Below the pieces are notes generated by a model. That model was not told where the DNA came from, did not search any database, and worked only from the letters and a program-made list of their open reading frames with translations. The position numbers were made by a program, and so were the translations under genes. 39,518 nucleotides of DNA, taken from Gammaproteobacteria bacterium (GTDB lineage Bacteria; Pseudomonadota; Gammaproteobacteria; SZUA-140). Below are positions 17,170-27,374 of the stretch, one piece after another. The stretch covers positions 1 to 39,518 of the forward strand of contig WGFB01000042.1 in the NCBI GenBank assembly GCA_015492435.1, read 5' to 3'. Numbering within the stretch: the first letter of the stretch is position 1; each line of letters starts with the position of its first letter.

Positions 17170-17787
17170 CTATTGCTCCTTGTTCTCACCTTTCTCGGCT
17201 TCCATCTTCACCATGCGCACCCTGTCGTCACGGCGCACCAGCACCTGCTCGGCCGGATTCTGGTACTTGGCCTGCGGACGCCTGCGCATGGTGAGGGTGA
17301 TGGCCGCCACGATGGCCACCAGGAGAATCACCGCCGCGATTTCGAAGGGATAGGCGTAGACCGTGTAGAGTATGGCCCCCAGTTCTTCCGTATTGCTGTA
17401 ATCGGCGCCATGGCGTGGCGGCGCCGGCATCTGCTCCAGCCCGAAATTCCCCGGGCCCACCACCACCGCCATCTCCAGCAGCACGATGACCGCCACCGCC
17501 ACGCCGACGGGCAGGTAGCGTATGAAGCCCTCGCGCAGGGGCGTCAGGTTGATATCCAGCATCATCACCACGAACAGGAACAGCACCATGACGGCGCCCA
17601 CGTAGACCAGCACCAGGACAATGGCGAGGAATTCCGCCTCCAGCAGCAGCCAGATGGCGGCGCTGGTAAAAAAGGCCAGGATCAGGAACAGGGCGGCATG
17701 CACCGGGTTGCGCACCACAACGACCAGCGCCGCGGCCGTCACCAGCACGGCGGAGAAGATATAAAACAGGACAGGTTCGATACTCAT
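17170..17787 (-). CDS. nuoJ: NADH-quinone oxidoreductase subunit J
   Basis: A 205-residue membrane subunit with five spans. NPVHAALFLILAFFTSAAIWL, the YVGAVMVLFLFVVMML segment (site of the pi-bulge helix in known structures) and the EIAAVILLVAIVAAI span are recognisable. The charged C-terminal tail (from about residue 166, RRRPQAKYQNPAEQ) is cytoplasmic and variable in the family. It lies 23 bases after nuoI. Confidence 0.96.
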   Translation of the reverse strand: MSIEPVLFYIFSAVLVTAAALVVVVRNPVHAALFLILAFFTSAAIWLLLEAEFLAIVLVLVYVGAVMVLFLFVVMMLDINLTPLREGFIRYLPVGVAVAVIVLLEMAVVVGPGNFGLEQMPAPPRHGADYSNTEELGAILYTVYAYPFEIAAVILLVAIVAAITLTMRRRPQAKYQNPAEQVLVRRDDRVRMVKMEAEKGENKEQ

Positions 17788-17810
17788 TTATCAGTTCTAC
17801 CGGTAGTTGC

Positions 17811-18299
17811 TCAGCGGTAAGGCGCATCCGCCGCGCGGTCCGCCGCTATCGTTTCCTCGTTCTGGTCCCCGATTTCCAGCAGCATCTCCTTGGTCAGGAT
17901 GTTCTCGCCGCGGTTTTCAAAGTGATATTCATAGATGCGTGTCTCCACGATGGCGTCCACCGGGCAGGCCTCCTCGCAGAAACCACAATAGATGCACTTG
18001 AACAGGTCGATGTCATAGCGCGTGGTGCGCCGTGAGCCGTCCTCGCGGGGCTCGGCCTCGATGGTGATGGCCAGCGCCGGACACACGGCCTCGCACAGCT
18101 TGCAGGCGATGCAGCGCTCCTCGCCATTGGGATAGCGGCGCAGGGCATGCTTGCCCCGGAAGCGCGGTGACTGCGGGGTCTTCTCCTCTGGATACTGGAC
18201 GGTGATCTTTCTGGAGAGAAAATACTTGCCCGTCAGCCACAGCCCGCGGCACAGTTCCGTCAGCAGAAAACTTTTGAATATATGTTGTATATTGCTCAT
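17811..18299 (-). CDS. nuoI: NADH-quinone oxidoreductase subunit I
   Basis: A 162-residue ferredoxin-like subunit that carries iron-sulfur clusters N6a and N6b, passing electrons to NuoB. Two CxxCxxCxxxCP motifs are intact: [12 protein letters not shown] (about 63-74) and [12 protein letters not shown] (about 102-113). The N-terminal helix ([19 protein letters not shown]) lies along the membrane. Length is typical. It starts 9 bases after nuoH. Confidence 0.97.
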   Translation of the reverse strand: MSNIQHIFKSFLLTELCRGLWLTGKYFLSRKITVQYPEEKTPQSPRFRGKHALRRYPNGEERCIACKLCEAVCPALAITIEAEPREDGSRRTTRYDIDLFKCIYCGFCEEACPVDAIVETRIYEYHFENRGENILTKEMLLEIGDQNEETIAADRAADAPYR

Positions 18300-18308
18300 A
18301 GCCTTACA

Positions 18309-19361
18309 CTAATCGAACCAGGGTCCCAGTTCGCCGAGGATGGCGACGCCGGTCACCAGGATCCACACGATGGTGAGCGGAATAAAGACCTTCCATCCCA
18401 GACGCATGATCTGGTCGTAACGGTAACGCGGGAAGGTCGCCCTGAACCACAGGAACAGAAACAGGAATACCGCCATCTTGCCCAGCAGCCAGGCGATGCC
18501 CGGCACCCAGGCGAAGGTGCTCTCCAGGAAAGTGCCCTGGAAGGGCGACAGCCAGCCGCCGAGAAACATGACCGAGGTCAACGCGGCGATCAAAATCATG
18601 TTGGCGTACTCGGCCAGGAAGAACAGCGCAAAGGCCATGCCCGAGTATTCGACGTGGAAGCCGGCGACGATCTCGGACTCCCCTTCCGCCACGTCGAAGG
18701 GCGCGCGGTTGGTCTCCGCCACGCCGGACAGGAAATACACCACGAACATGGGCAGCAGGGGCAGCCAGAACCAGTGGATCAGGCTCCCTTCCTGGGCGCG
18801 CACGATATCGCCCAGATTGAGGCTGCCGGCCGCCATGAGCACCACCACCAGAGCGAAGCCCATGGCGATTTCATATGCGACCACCTGAGCCGCGGAGCGC
18901 AGCGCGCCCAGCAGGGCGTATTTTGAATTGGACGCCCAGCCCGCGATGATGATGCCGTAGACGCTGAGGGATGTAAGGGCCAGGATATAGAGCAGTCCGG
19001 CATTGATGTCCGCCAGCACCATGCCGTCGTCGAAGGGCATCACGGCCCACGCCGCCAGCGCGGGCGCCAGGGCCAGCAGCGGCGCGACGAGAAACAGGAA
19101 GCGGTTGGCCCTGGAGGGAACGATCACCTCCTTGAAGACCAGCTTGATGCCATCGGCAATGGGTTGCAGGAGCCCCCTGGGACCCACCCGGTTGGGACCG
19201 ATGCGCACCTGGACATATCCGATGACCTTGCGCTCCGCCAGGGTCAGGTAGGCGACCGACAGCATGATGGGCACCACGATGGCCACGATCTTGAGGATGA
19301 TCACCAGAAGCGTCTGTATGTCTTCGGGTATGCTATTCCAGATTGCCAGCAATATGTCCAT
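18309..19361 (-). CDS. nuoH: NADH-quinone oxidoreductase subunit H
   Basis: A 350-residue membrane subunit with eight or nine spans that forms much of the quinone-entry channel. Signatures: [20 protein letters not shown] (about 46-65), [15 protein letters not shown] and [20 protein letters not shown], whose acidic residues form the coupling path. The N-terminus [18 protein letters not shown] and overall length are normal. It starts 17 bases after the nuoG stop. Confidence 0.97.
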   Translation of the reverse strand: MDILLAIWNSIPEDIQTLLVIILKIVAIVVPIMLSVAYLTLAERKVIGYVQVRIGPNRVGPRGLLQPIADGIKLVFKEVIVPSRANRFLFLVAPLLALAPALAAWAVMPFDDGMVLADINAGLLYILALTSLSVYGIIIAGWASNSKYALLGALRSAAQVVAYEIAMGFALVVVLMAAGSLNLGDIVRAQEGSLIHWFWLPLLPMFVVYFLSGVAETNRAPFDVAEGESEIVAGFHVEYSGMAFALFFLAEYANMILIAALTSVMFLGGWLSPFQGTFLESTFAWVPGIAWLLGKMAVFLFLFLWFRATFPRYRYDQIMRLGWKVFIPLTIVWILVTGVAILGELGPWFD

Positions 19362-19378
19362 GTTCGCCTGTCGTGTTC

Positions 19379-21784
19379 TCAGATCTTCGTGACTTCAATG
19401 GGCGAGGCATGGCCGCCCAGCCCCTCGCTGCCCGCAACACCGAGGGGGATATAAACACATCCGTCCGGCACGGCCTCGTTCACCGCGACAACCAGCGCCG
19501 CCTCGCACCCGCCCTGGCGCACAAGCACCCGGTCGCCTCCGGCCAGATCCAGGCGCGCGGCCTGGGCGCCGCACATGACCGCTTCCGCGCGCACCGCGTC
19601 GGCGGTCTTCTGCAGCGCGGGCGCGCGGCGCACCACGTTGTCCACGGCGTGAATGGGCACATCGGCAATGCGCAGCAGATCCTCCCCCGGCTGGGTCAGG
19701 GGCCTGGGCGTCCCCCACTCCGCGGCCGCGGCGGGCGGCTGGTCTTCGTGGAGGGCGGCGATCCCGTCACGCACCTCTTCGCTGGACAGGTATTCGAATT
19801 CTTCCAGATCAAGAAAATTGCCCAGCACGCGCAGGACCTTCCACCCCGGGCGAGCCTCGCCCGGCGGGGTCACGGCCCCGGTGAATCCCTGCCAGGTTCC
19901 CTCGGCATTGACGAAGGTGCCCGAGGTTTCCGTAAAGGCCCCGATGGGCAACATGACATGAGCGCAGTCATCCAGGACACCCCCGCCATAGGGCGTCAGC
20001 GAAACCACGAAATCCGCCTGGCGCAGGGCTGCGGCCATGGCGGCCGGCGCCGCGCTGTCGTACTCGGGATCGAAGTTCATCAGCACATAGGCCTTGCGAG
20101 GCGACTCCAGCATGGCCTGGGCGTGCAGCCCCGGTTCGGCGATGGACCCGCCCCCGGCGCGGCGGTGGGGGATGGCGCCCGCCAGCCATGCACCCGCGCT
20201 GTTGGCCCCGTCGCTGAGGAAACCCAGGCTGCTGTCCGTCGCCTCGGCGATGGCCGCGGCCAGCACACGGAGATTACCGAAGGCAGGGTGCAGCATGGCG
20301 GAGATGCCCAGCAGGATGCAGCTATCGCCGGCCTGCTTCAGTTGCTCCGCCATCTCGCGGTGGGTCTTGTCCGCGGTCACATCCTTGAGGATGGCGCGCA
20401 CCGCTTCGGTGGCCTTGCTGCGCGAGGCCCCCAGCAAGGCCTTGGCGATGCCCGCCAGCGCCCGTTCCATTTCCGCGGGACCCGCTGCGATCGCGCTATG
20501 GACGGGGAAGTTGAAGCTGTACCGCAGGGGATTGACGAACATGACGGCGGCGCCGCGCAGGGCCGCCTTGCGCAGGCGCAGCGCCGCCAGCGGCTGCTCC
20601 TTGCGCACATTGGATCCGATGAGCAGGGCGGCATCGATCTCCTCCAGGGAGGCGATGCTCCGTCCCAGAGAGGGGAATCCCGGCATTTCCGCCTGGTTGC
20701 TGAAATCCATCTGGCGCAGGCGGTGGTCGATATTGTTGCTGCCCAGGGCGCGCACCAGTTTCTGCAACAGAAACATTTCCTCCAGGGTGGAACTGGGCGA
20801 GATCAGCGCACCCAACGCCTCTCCGCCATGCTTGCCGAGCGCGGCGCGCAGGCCCTCGCAGGTGAATTGCAGGGCGGTATTCCAATCCACCGTGCGCCAC
20901 TGGCCGTCGCGGCGGATCCTGGGCTGGAGCAGGCGCGCCTCGCTGTGCAGCCCTTCATAGCTGTAGCGGTCCCGGTCGGAGATCCACACCTCGTTGACGG
21001 CTTCGTTCTCGCGCGGATCCACGCGCATGACTTCATTGCGGCGCACCCTCACATGGAGGTTGGAACCGATACAATCGTGAGGGGCAATGGAATCCACGGT
21101 ATCCATTTCCCATGCCCGCGCCTTATACAGAAATGGCTTGGAGACCAGCGCGCCCACCGGACACAGGTCGATGACGTTGCCGGACAGCTCCGATGTGACG
21201 GCATGTTCGATATAGGTGCCGATGCGGGTATTTTCTCCGCGCCCGGTCGCCCCCAGTTCCCTGACGCCCGCGATTTCGTCGCCGAAGCGCACGCAGCGCG
21301 TGCAGTGGATGCAACGGGTCATCTCCGTGGCGATCAGGGGTCCGATATCCTGATCCGGCACCACGCGCTTGACCTCCCGGTACTCGGAATGATCCATGCC
21401 GTAGCCCACGGAAATGTCCTGCAGGTCGCACTCGCCGCCCTGATCGCAGATGGGACAGTCCAGGGGGTGATTGATGAGCAGGAATTCCATGGTGCCCTTC
21501 TGGGCCTGGATCGCCATGGGCGATTTGGTAAAGACCTTCATGCCCTCGGTGACGGGCGTGGCGCAGGCCGGCAAGGGCTTGGGCACCTTCTCCACCTCCA
21601 CCAGGCACATGCGGCAGTTGGCGGCGATGGACAGTTTCTTGTGATAGCAGAAGCGCGGAATCTCGATACCAGCGGCGTCCGTGGCCTCGATGAGCATGGA
21701 GCCCGGCCGCGCCTTGAGGGTGACGCCGTCCACCTCGAAGGTGATGAATTCTTCCTGTTCCATTTTTTCCCTGGTCACGCTCAT
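19379..21784 (-). CDS. nuoG: NADH-quinone oxidoreductase subunit G
   Basis: An 801-residue peripheral-arm subunit carrying clusters N1b, N5 and N3. Visible ligands: a [2Fe-2S] site ([15 protein letters not shown] and a later Cys), the His-plus-three-Cys N5 site [14 protein letters not shown], and the N3 site CIHCTRC with a later CPVGAL. The extra N7 site of E. coli and Thermus is not present: the matching segment [12 protein letters not shown] has only one Cys. A degenerate molybdopterin oxidoreductase-like domain follows. The ATG at 21784 overlaps the nuoF stop (ATGA); an open frame to 22045 lies inside nuoF and is Arg/Gly-rich shadow sequence. Confidence 0.96.
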   Translation of the reverse strand: MSVTREKMEQEEFITFEVDGVTLKARPGSMLIEATDAAGIEIPRFCYHKKLSIAANCRMCLVEVEKVPKPLPACATPVTEGMKVFTKSPMAIQAQKGTMEFLLINHPLDCPICDQGGECDLQDISVGYGMDHSEYREVKRVVPDQDIGPLIATEMTRCIHCTRCVRFGDEIAGVRELGATGRGENTRIGTYIEHAVTSELSGNVIDLCPVGALVSKPFLYKARAWEMDTVDSIAPHDCIGSNLHVRVRRNEVMRVDPRENEAVNEVWISDRDRYSYEGLHSEARLLQPRIRRDGQWRTVDWNTALQFTCEGLRAALGKHGGEALGALISPSSTLEEMFLLQKLVRALGSNNIDHRLRQMDFSNQAEMPGFPSLGRSIASLEEIDAALLIGSNVRKEQPLAALRLRKAALRGAAVMFVNPLRYSFNFPVHSAIAAGPAEMERALAGIAKALLGASRSKATEAVRAILKDVTADKTHREMAEQLKQAGDSCILLGISAMLHPAFGNLRVLAAAIAEATDSSLGFLSDGANSAGAWLAGAIPHRRAGGGSIAEPGLHAQAMLESPRKAYVLMNFDPEYDSAAPAAMAAALRQADFVVSLTPYGGGVLDDCAHVMLPIGAFTETSGTFVNAEGTWQGFTGAVTPPGEARPGWKVLRVLGNFLDLEEFEYLSSEEVRDGIAALHEDQPPAAAAEWGTPRPLTQPGEDLLRIADVPIHAVDNVVRRAPALQKTADAVRAEAVMCGAQAARLDLAGGDRVLVRQGGCEAALVVAVNEAVPDGCVYIPLGVAGSEGLGGHASPIEVTKI

Positions 21785-23082
21785 GCGGCCTGCTCCGTTG
21801 AACCACCCTGGCCGCCGGCCATGCAGCGCTTGTGCTCGATGTGGTAGGCGAACTCGTCGCGGAAATGCTTCAGGAAACTCTGCACCGGCCAGGCGGCTGC
21901 GTCCCCGAAGGCGCAGATGGTGCGGCCTTCGATGCGGCCCGCGGTATCGATCAGCAGATCCAGATCCTCGGGGCGCCCCCGGCCGTTTTCGATACGGTCG
22001 ATGACACGCCACATCCAGCCCGTGCCCTCGCGGCAAGGCGTGCACTGGCCGCAGGATTCCTTGTAATAGAAGCGGGAGATGCGCAACAGGGCGTTGACCA
22101 TGCAGGTGCTGTCGTCCATCACGATGAGGCCGCCCGAGCCCAGGGCGGACCCGGCCTTGGCCAGGGAATCATAGTCCATGTCGCATTCCATGATGATGTC
22201 CGCGGGCAGCACGGGCATGGAAGAGCCGCCCGGAATAACCGCCTTGAGCTGGCGGCCCTCGCGCACGCCGCCGGCCATTTCCAGCAGGTCGCGGAAGGGC
22301 GTGCCCAGGGGAATCTCGTAATTGCCGGGCTTGTTCACATGCCCGGACACGGAGAAGATTTTCTCCCCGCCGTTGTTGGGCCTTCCCAGGTTGAGGAACC
22401 ACTCACCCCCGTTGCGCATGATGGCGGGCACGGACGCCAGGGTCTCAGTGTTGTTGATGGTCGTCGGGCAGCCGTAGAGGCCGAAGTTGGCGGGAAACGG
22501 CGGCTTGAAGCGCGGCTGTCCCTTCTTGCCTTCCAGGGACTCCAGCAGCGCCGTCTCCTCACCACAGATATAAGCGCCGGCGCCGAGATGAGAATAGAGA
22601 TCGAAATCGACGCCCGAGCGCATGATGTTCTTGCCCAGGTATCCAGCGTCGTAGGCCTCGCGCAGGGCGGCCTCGAAGCGCTCGAAGGGCTCGTGATGGA
22701 ACTCGCCGCGCATGTAGTTGTAGCCCACCGTGGCGCCAATGGTATAGCCGGCGATGGCCATGCCCTCGATGACGGCATGGGGATTGAAGCGCAGGATGTC
22801 GCGGTCCTTGCAGGTGCCGGGTTCGCTCTCGTCCGAATTGCACACGATGTATTTCTGTCCCGGCGACTGGCGCGGCATGAAGCTCCACTTGAGGCCGGTG
22901 GGAAAGCCGGCGCCGCCCCGCCCGCGCAGGGCGGACTTCTTGAGAGTGTCGATGATATCCTCGGGGGAAGTCTTCTTCTTGAGAATCTTCTCCCAGGCCT
23001 TGTAACCGCCCGCCTTGCGGTAGCTCGCCAGGGTCCAGGGCCGGTCGTATTGCAATGTGGTAAAGCAGACTTGATTCGCCAT
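21781..23082 (-). CDS. nuoF: NADH-quinone oxidoreductase subunit F
   Basis: A 433-residue subunit that oxidises NADH, holds FMN and passes electrons through cluster N3. The glycine-rich NADH/FMN site [16 protein letters not shown] (about 62-77), [15 protein letters not shown] and the cluster motif [15 protein letters not shown] with a later Cys near FGDAAAWP are all present. The ATG at 23082 comes 4 bases after the nuoE stop and gives the usual N-terminus ([16 protein letters not shown]); the frame continues upstream inside nuoE. Confidence 0.97.
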   Translation of the reverse strand: MANQVCFTTLQYDRPWTLASYRKAGGYKAWEKILKKKTSPEDIIDTLKKSALRGRGGAGFPTGLKWSFMPRQSPGQKYIVCNSDESEPGTCKDRDILRFNPHAVIEGMAIAGYTIGATVGYNYMRGEFHHEPFERFEAALREAYDAGYLGKNIMRSGVDFDLYSHLGAGAYICGEETALLESLEGKKGQPRFKPPFPANFGLYGCPTTINNTETLASVPAIMRNGGEWFLNLGRPNNGGEKIFSVSGHVNKPGNYEIPLGTPFRDLLEMAGGVREGRQLKAVIPGGSSMPVLPADIIMECDMDYDSLAKAGSALGSGGLIVMDDSTCMVNALLRISRFYYKESCGQCTPCREGTGWMWRVIDRIENGRGRPEDLDLLIDTAGRIEGRTICAFGDAAAWPVQSFLKHFRDEFAYHIEHKRCMAGGQGGSTEQAA

Positions 23083-23086
23083 ATTC

Positions 23087-23587
23087 CTACTCCAGGCCAT
23101 CGAGGATCTCATCGACCTTTTCGGGTGTGAGATTCTCGTAATAGTGGCCATCCACCGCCATCATGGGCGCGCCGCTGCACGCGGCCAGGCATTCCTCTTC
23201 GCGCTTGATGGTGAACTTGCCGTCGGAGGTCGTCTCCCCCACCTTGACGCCCAGCTTGTTCTCGATGTGGCGGATGATATCGTCGCCGCCGCACAACTGG
23301 CAGGAGATGTTGTTGCACACATTGATCTTGTGGCGCCCCACCGGCTCCAGGTCGTACATGCTGTAGAAGCTGGCGACCTCGTAGACGGCGATGGGTGGCA
23401 TGCCGAGATAGGCCGCCACGGCGTCCATCAGCTCGCGCGTCAACCAGCCGCCGTTCTCCTCCTGCACGGCCGTCAGGGCCGGGATCACCGCGGATTGCTT
23501 GCGCTCGGCAGGGAACTTGGCGAGCCACTTGTCGATCTCCGGGCGCGCCTTCTCCATGATCTTGTCAATATCGGTTGTGGCTGACAT
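23087..23587 (-). CDS. nuoE: NADH-quinone oxidoreductase subunit E
   Basis: A 166-residue thioredoxin-like subunit holding the off-path [2Fe-2S] cluster N1a. Its four Cys ligands are visible as CNNISC near residues 90-95 and CLAAC near residues 131-135. The N-terminal helical part, [19 protein letters not shown], is normal. Its ATG overlaps the nuoD stop by one base (TGATG). Confidence 0.96.
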   Translation of the reverse strand: MSATTDIDKIMEKARPEIDKWLAKFPAERKQSAVIPALTAVQEENGGWLTRELMDAVAAYLGMPPIAVYEVASFYSMYDLEPVGRHKINVCNNISCQLCGGDDIIRHIENKLGVKVGETTSDGKFTIKREEECLAACSGAPMMAVDGHYYENLTPEKVDEILDGLE

Positions 23588-24840
23588 CAGCGGTCTATCT
23601 CCCCGAAAACGATATCCTGGGTGCCGATGATGGCCACCACGTCGGCCAGCATGTGCCCCCGGGTCATTTCATCCAGTGACGCCAGGTGAGCATATCCCGG
23701 CGCCCTGATCTTGAGCCGGTAGGGCTTGTTGGCCCCGTCGGAAATGATATAGACACCGAACTCACCCTTGGGATGCTCGACCGCGGCGTAGGCCTCCCCT
23801 TCCGGCATGCAGAACCCCTCGGTAAACAGCTTGAAGTGGTGAATGAGGGATTCCATGTCGCCCTTCATCTCGGTGCGCTTGGGGGGCGTGACCTTGTGAT
23901 TGTCCAGCATCACGGGGCCGGGATTGTTGCGCAGCCACTCGATGCATTGTTTGATGATGCGGTTGGACTGGCGCATTTCCTCGATGCGCACCAGGTAGCG
24001 GTCGTAACAGTCGCCCTCCACACCCACCGGAATGTCGAAGTCCAGGTCGGCGTATACTTCATAGGGCTGCTTCTTGCGCAAATCCCATTCCACGCCGGAG
24101 CCCCTCAGCATGGGGCCGGTGAAACCCAGCTGCAGGGCGCGCTCGGGGGATACTACGCCGATGCCGACGGTGCGCTGTTTCCAGATGCGGTTGTCCGTGA
24201 GCAGGGTCTCGTATTCGTCCACGTAAGTGGGAAAACGATTGGTGAAATCCTCGATGAAATCCAGCAGGGAACCCTGGCGGTTTTCGTTGCGTCGCGCCGT
24301 CTCCTTGGCGTTGTGCCACTTGGAAGGCTTGTACTTGGGCATCTCGCCGGGCAGATCGCGGTAGACACCGCCCGGCCGGTAATAGGTGGCGTGCATGCGC
24401 GCGCCGGATACCGCCTCGTAGGCGTCCATGAGATCCTCGCGCTCCCTGAAGGCATAGAGAAACACCGTCATGGCGCCGATGTCCAGGGCATGGGCGCCCA
24501 CCCACAGCAGGTGATTGAGAATGCGGGTGATCTCGTCGTACATGACGCGGATGTACTGCGCGCGCAGAGGGGGCTGAATGCCCAGCAGCTTCTCCATGGC
24601 CAGCACATAGCCATGCTCGTTGCAGAGCATGGAGACATAGTCCAGCCGGTCCATGTAGCCGATGCTTTGCATGTAGGGCTTGCTTTCCGCCAGTTTTTCC
24701 GTGCCGCGGTGCAGCAGTCCGATATGGGGATCGGCGCGCTCGATGACCTCGCCGTCCATTTCCAGCACCAGGCGCAGCACGCCATGGGCGGAGGGATGCT
24801 GCGGCCCGAAGTTCATGGTGTAATTGCGGATCTCAGCCAC
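23587..24840 (-). CDS. nuoD: NADH-quinone oxidoreductase subunit D
   Basis: A 417-residue subunit, the exact usual length, that forms the quinone-binding pocket with NuoB and descends from hydrogenase large subunits. Signatures include [18 protein letters not shown] at the N-terminus, [23 protein letters not shown] and [17 protein letters not shown]. The start is a GTG at 24840 overlapping the nuoC stop by 8 bases (GTGGCTGA); an in-frame ATG upstream would add a poorly conserved extension inside nuoC. nuoC and nuoD are separate here, unlike the fused nuoCD of E. coli. Confidence 0.97.
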   Translation of the reverse strand: MAEIRNYTMNFGPQHPSAHGVLRLVLEMDGEVIERADPHIGLLHRGTEKLAESKPYMQSIGYMDRLDYVSMLCNEHGYVLAMEKLLGIQPPLRAQYIRVMYDEITRILNHLLWVGAHALDIGAMTVFLYAFREREDLMDAYEAVSGARMHATYYRPGGVYRDLPGEMPKYKPSKWHNAKETARRNENRQGSLLDFIEDFTNRFPTYVDEYETLLTDNRIWKQRTVGIGVVSPERALQLGFTGPMLRGSGVEWDLRKKQPYEVYADLDFDIPVGVEGDCYDRYLVRIEEMRQSNRIIKQCIEWLRNNPGPVMLDNHKVTPPKRTEMKGDMESLIHHFKLFTEGFCMPEGEAYAAVEHPKGEFGVYIISDGANKPYRLKIRAPGYAHLASLDEMTRGHMLADVVAIIGTQDIVFGEIDR

Positions 24841-25456
24841 CCTGCACCTCGTCTTTGTCTGTCGCGTTGACCAGATAGCGGTGATCATGGCGTATCACCC
24901 TGGGCACATTGATGCGGGGCTCGATGCTGACGGGCTCGTAGACCACGCGGCGCCGTTCGAGGTCGTAACGCATCTCCACATTGCCGATGAGGGGGAAATC
25001 CTTGCGGAAGGGATGCCCGATGAAGCCGTAGTCCGTCAGCAGGCGGCGGAGATCGGGATGGCCGTCGAACAGAAAGCCGAACAGGTCGAATGCCTCGCGC
25101 TCGAACCAGTTGGCGGAATTCCAGATATCGGTGACCGACTCCACGCGCGGCTGCGCCTCGTCGAGATAGGCCCGAATGCGGATGCGCTGGTTCTTCGCCA
25201 CCGACAACAGGTGATAGACCACTGCGAATCGCGGCTTGGAACCCTCTTCGCCATATTCCAGGTAGTCCACGCCGCAGATGTCGATGAGCATGTCGAAGGC
25301 AAACACTTCCTCGTCGCGCAGCGCCAGACACACTTCGTGGACCTTGTCCACGGGCACCTGCAGGGTCACTTCCCCCAGCTTGACGGCACAGTCCTCCAGG
25401 ATTCCCGCGAACCGTTTCTGGGCATGCGCAGCCAGCGTCTGTATATCACCAGGCAT
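24833..25456 (-). CDS. nuoC: NADH-quinone oxidoreductase subunit C
   Basis: A 207-residue subunit of the connecting module. The family motif [21 protein letters not shown] (about 120-140) followed by [18 protein letters not shown] is intact, and the protein ends with a charged, variable tail. It begins 16 bases after nuoB and overlaps nuoD by 8 bases. Confidence 0.96.
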   Translation of the reverse strand: MPGDIQTLAAHAQKRFAGILEDCAVKLGEVTLQVPVDKVHEVCLALRDEEVFAFDMLIDICGVDYLEYGEEGSKPRFAVVYHLLSVAKNQRIRIRAYLDEAQPRVESVTDIWNSANWFEREAFDLFGFLFDGHPDLRRLLTDYGFIGHPFRKDFPLIGNVEMRYDLERRRVVYEPVSIEPRINVPRVIRHDHRYLVNATDKDEVQGG

Positions 25457-25472
25457 ATCAGCAGTATCTCTT

Positions 25473-25949
25473 TCAGCGGGCTATGGTGTTGGTGCGTTTA
25501 ATCTTGTTCTGCAGCTGAATGATGCCGTACAAGAGCGCCTCGGCGGTGGGCGGACAGCCAGGCACATAGATATCCACGGGCACAATGCGGTCACAGCCGC
25601 GCACGACCGAGTAGGAATAGTGGTAGTACCCGCCCCCATTGGCGCAGGAACCCATGGAAATGACCCAGCGCGGCTCGCTCATCTGGTCATAGACCTTGCG
25701 CAGGGCCGGCGCCATCTTGTTCACCAGCGTTCCGGCCACCACCATCACGTCGGATTGGCGTGGGCTGGGCCTGAAGACCACCCCGAAGCGGTCGAGATCG
25801 TACCGCGCGGCCCCCGCGTGCATCATTTCCACGGCACAGCAGGCCAGGCCGAAGGTCATGGGCCACAAGGACCCCGTGCGAGCCCAGTTGATGAGCTTGT
25901 CCGCGGTGGTGGTGACCACCCCTTCCTTCAAAACACCTTCTATTCCCAC
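25473..25949 (-). CDS. nuoB: NADH-quinone oxidoreductase subunit B
   Basis: A 158-residue subunit that carries the terminal cluster N2, the electron donor to quinone. The ligands are the tandem Cys in [11 protein letters not shown] (about 36-37), the Cys in GSCANGGG (about 101) and the Cys in [12 protein letters not shown] (about 131). The start is a GTG at 25949, giving the usual MGIEGVL-like N-terminus and overlapping the end of nuoA by 10 bases; a longer open frame to 26168 lies within nuoA and is not credible. Confidence 0.97.
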   Translation of the reverse strand: MGIEGVLKEGVVTTTADKLINWARTGSLWPMTFGLACCAVEMMHAGAARYDLDRFGVVFRPSPRQSDVMVVAGTLVNKMAPALRKVYDQMSEPRWVISMGSCANGGGYYHYSYSVVRGCDRIVPVDIYVPGCPPTAEALLYGIIQLQNKIKRTNTIAR

Positions 25950-26296
25950 TCCAGCGCTCCCTTCTTCCACTCGTAGATGAACCCGATCACCAGGATGCCG
26001 AGAAAAATCACCATGGCGATGAAGCCGAACATGCCGATCTCGTCGAGCACCACGGCCCAGGGAAACAGAAAGGCGATTTCCAGGTCGAAAATAATGAACA
26101 GGATGGCCACCAGGTAGAAGCGCACGTCGAATTTCATGCGCGAATCTTCGAAGGCCTCGAAACCGCACTCGTAGGGGGACAGCTTATCGCTGTCGGGACG
26201 GTTGGGCGCCAGCAGCATGCCCGCCATGAGGGGCATGAGGCCGAAGAAGATTCCCAGCACGAGGAAGACCAGGATAGGGAAATAGTTTTCAAGCAT
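25940..26296 (-). CDS. nuoA: NADH-quinone oxidoreductase subunit A
   Basis: A 118-residue subunit with three membrane spans. The conserved loop [29 protein letters not shown] (split here: SPYECGFE near 41-48 and RMKFDVRFY near 53-61) and the [12 protein letters not shown] span are diagnostic. It is the first gene of the nuo operon. No good ribosome site precedes its ATG, which is odd for the lead gene of a strongly expressed operon, and about 345 bases separate it from the best upstream promoter. Confidence 0.95.
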   Translation of the reverse strand: MLENYFPILVFLVLGIFFGLMPLMAGMLLAPNRPDSDKLSPYECGFEAFEDSRMKFDVRFYLVAILFIIFDLEIAFLFPWAVVLDEIGMFGFIAMVIFLGILVIGFIYEWKKGALEWE

Positions 26297-26510
26297 GTGA
26301 GGTGGTATCGCCCAGTCGAAGTTGTCTTTTTTCTATTTGGTGCCTTGCAGAGCCGATGGCCAGCCTTCACATGTCTACCAGCACCGGTAAGCTCGTGTTT
26401 CAGTTTTCCGCATCAGGCCGTGACGGCTTCCGCGCGCCGCCACTTTTATTGTTATCCAGACCGTTTACCCGCCTTTCTCACCAGGATGGACGGACCCTCG
26501 CTCGATTCCC

Positions 26511-26585
26511 GGTTCCACAAAGGATTTTACTCGGCCAGGAAATACATCCTGGCATTCCGCTCCTTCGCAAAATCCTTTGTGAACC
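26511..26585. repeat. Nested inverted repeat (17-bp outer stem, 7-bp inner hairpin)
   Basis: CACAAAGGATTTT (26516-26528) pairs perfectly with AAAATCCTTTGTG (26569-26581); with one bulged base the stem extends by GGTT (26511-26514) with AACC (26582-26585). Within the 40-base interior GCCAGGA and TCCTGGC form a second perfect 7-bp hairpin with loop AATACA. The compact, nested form resembles mobile or dispersed intergenic palindromes, or a structured RNA in the nuo leader. No second copy was noticed in this window. Confidence 0.85.
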
Positions 26586-26646
26586 CAATTCCCCGCGCGA
26601 TCCTCCCGCCTCTGATGAAAATGCGGGTTAAACGATCATTGAGTTG

Positions 26647-26676
26647 AGTCTATGGCAGTGAATAATACCCTGTCAA
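26647..26676 (-). promoter_or_regulatory. Candidate sigma-70 promoter of the nuo operon
   Basis: On the minus strand a perfect -35 TTGACA (26671-26676) is 18 bases from TAGACT (26647-26652; 4 of 6). It lies downstream of tRNA-Leu and about 345 bases before nuoA, so transcription would start near 26640 and give a long leader. Confidence 0.55.
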
Positions 26677-26781
26677 GGCGCTGGCCGAGAACTTTCCCGA
26701 TTGCCCGCGGGAAATTCCGGCAACGCCCGGTTTTTATACAAAAGTCTTTATTATCTTATGGTTATTCGAATGTTTCGATAA

Positions 26782-26866
26782 TGGTGCCGATGGCCGGAGT
26801 CGAACCGGCACGGCTTTCGCCACCGCCCCCTCAAGACGGCGTGTCTACCAATTCCACCACATCGGC
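26782..26866 (-). tRNA. tRNA-Leu (anticodon GAG)
   Basis: The 85-base cloverleaf includes an encoded 3' CCA. The acceptor GCCGATG pairs with CATCGGC, followed by discriminator A. The D arm has GGTAGACACG, the anticodon stem CCGTC pairs with GGCGG around loop TTGAGGG (anticodon at 26830-26832), there is a long variable arm as expected for tRNA-Leu, and the T arm reads GGTTCGACTCC. It reads CUC and CUU leucine codons. The position right after secG is conserved in many gammaproteobacteria, so it is probably cut from the tpiA-secG transcript. Confidence 0.97.
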
Positions 26867-26932
26867 TGACAGGTTGCTGCGGCTTCTTCGCCTTTGCTGA
26901 TCATCAGGAAAACCCCAGTGAGAGGCCGCCGC

Positions 26933-27355
26933 TTACTCAGGCTTTGCATCCGGCGGCTGGGGCGACGGCTCGTGACCTGGCGCCACCGGGACATCCATGG
27001 GCAGATCCGGAGGCGTTTCGCTCCCCGCCGGCACCGGCACATCGGCCGGCGCCTCGGGCGCCTGGGGCATCTCCATCTCCAGCACCGGTTGCTCCATGAG
27101 ATCCGTCACACTCTTCTGCTCGACCCGCTGGGAGTAGAGATAACCCAGCGACAGGCTGGTGATGAAAAAGACCGTCGCGAGGATGGCGGTGGTCCGGGTC
27201 AGGAAGGAAGCCGAACCCTGACTGCCGAAGACGGTCTGGGACGCACCGCTGCCGAAGGCGGCGCCGATGTCGGCGCCCTTGCCCCGCTGTATGAGAATGA
27301 GCCCGATCAGGGTCAGGGCAACCAGCAGGTGTACGATGAGTATGATTGTCAGCAT
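26933..27355 (-). CDS. secG: Preprotein translocase subunit SecG
   Basis: A 140-residue inner-membrane protein that assists SecYEG-driven export. Two membrane spans flank the conserved loop LIQRGKGADIGAAFGSGAS (about 21-39) and QTVFGSQGSASFLTRTTA. Length exceeds the ~110 residues of E. coli because of a Pro/Ala/Glu/Asp-rich tail after residue 90 (for example QAPEAPADVPVPAG). Such tails occur in other gammaproteobacterial SecG proteins and are probably disordered and cytoplasmic or periplasmic depending on topology. It starts 19 bases after tpiA. Confidence 0.95.
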   Translation of the reverse strand: MLTIILIVHLLVALTLIGLILIQRGKGADIGAAFGSGASQTVFGSQGSASFLTRTTAILATVFFITSLSLGYLYSQRVEQKSVTDLMEQPVLEMEMPQAPEAPADVPVPAGSETPPDLPMDVPVAPGHEPSPQPPDAKPE

Positions 27356-27374
27356 AATTTGTATTTCACCACGA

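Larger units (their letters stand above)
26297..26781 (-). other. 485-base region without genes between tRNA-Leu and nuoA (probable nuo leader)
   Basis: No convincing gene lies here. It holds a good sigma-70 promoter at 26647-26676 and a nested inverted repeat at 26511-26585, followed on the minus strand by about 215 bases with no recognised element. Short open frames exist on the plus strand (to 116 codons), but they are rich in Arg, Phe, Ser and Pro, lack ribosome sites, and run across the inverted repeat. Confidence 0.7.

Noticed and set aside
23587..25456. Separate nuoC and nuoD as an anomaly
   Set aside because: The fused form is typical of enterics; separate genes are common in other proteobacteria.
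26297..26647. A 116-codon open frame on the plus strand in the nuo leader
   Set aside because: It has no ribosome site, odd composition and runs across both arms of the inverted repeat. It is more likely part of a non-coding element.
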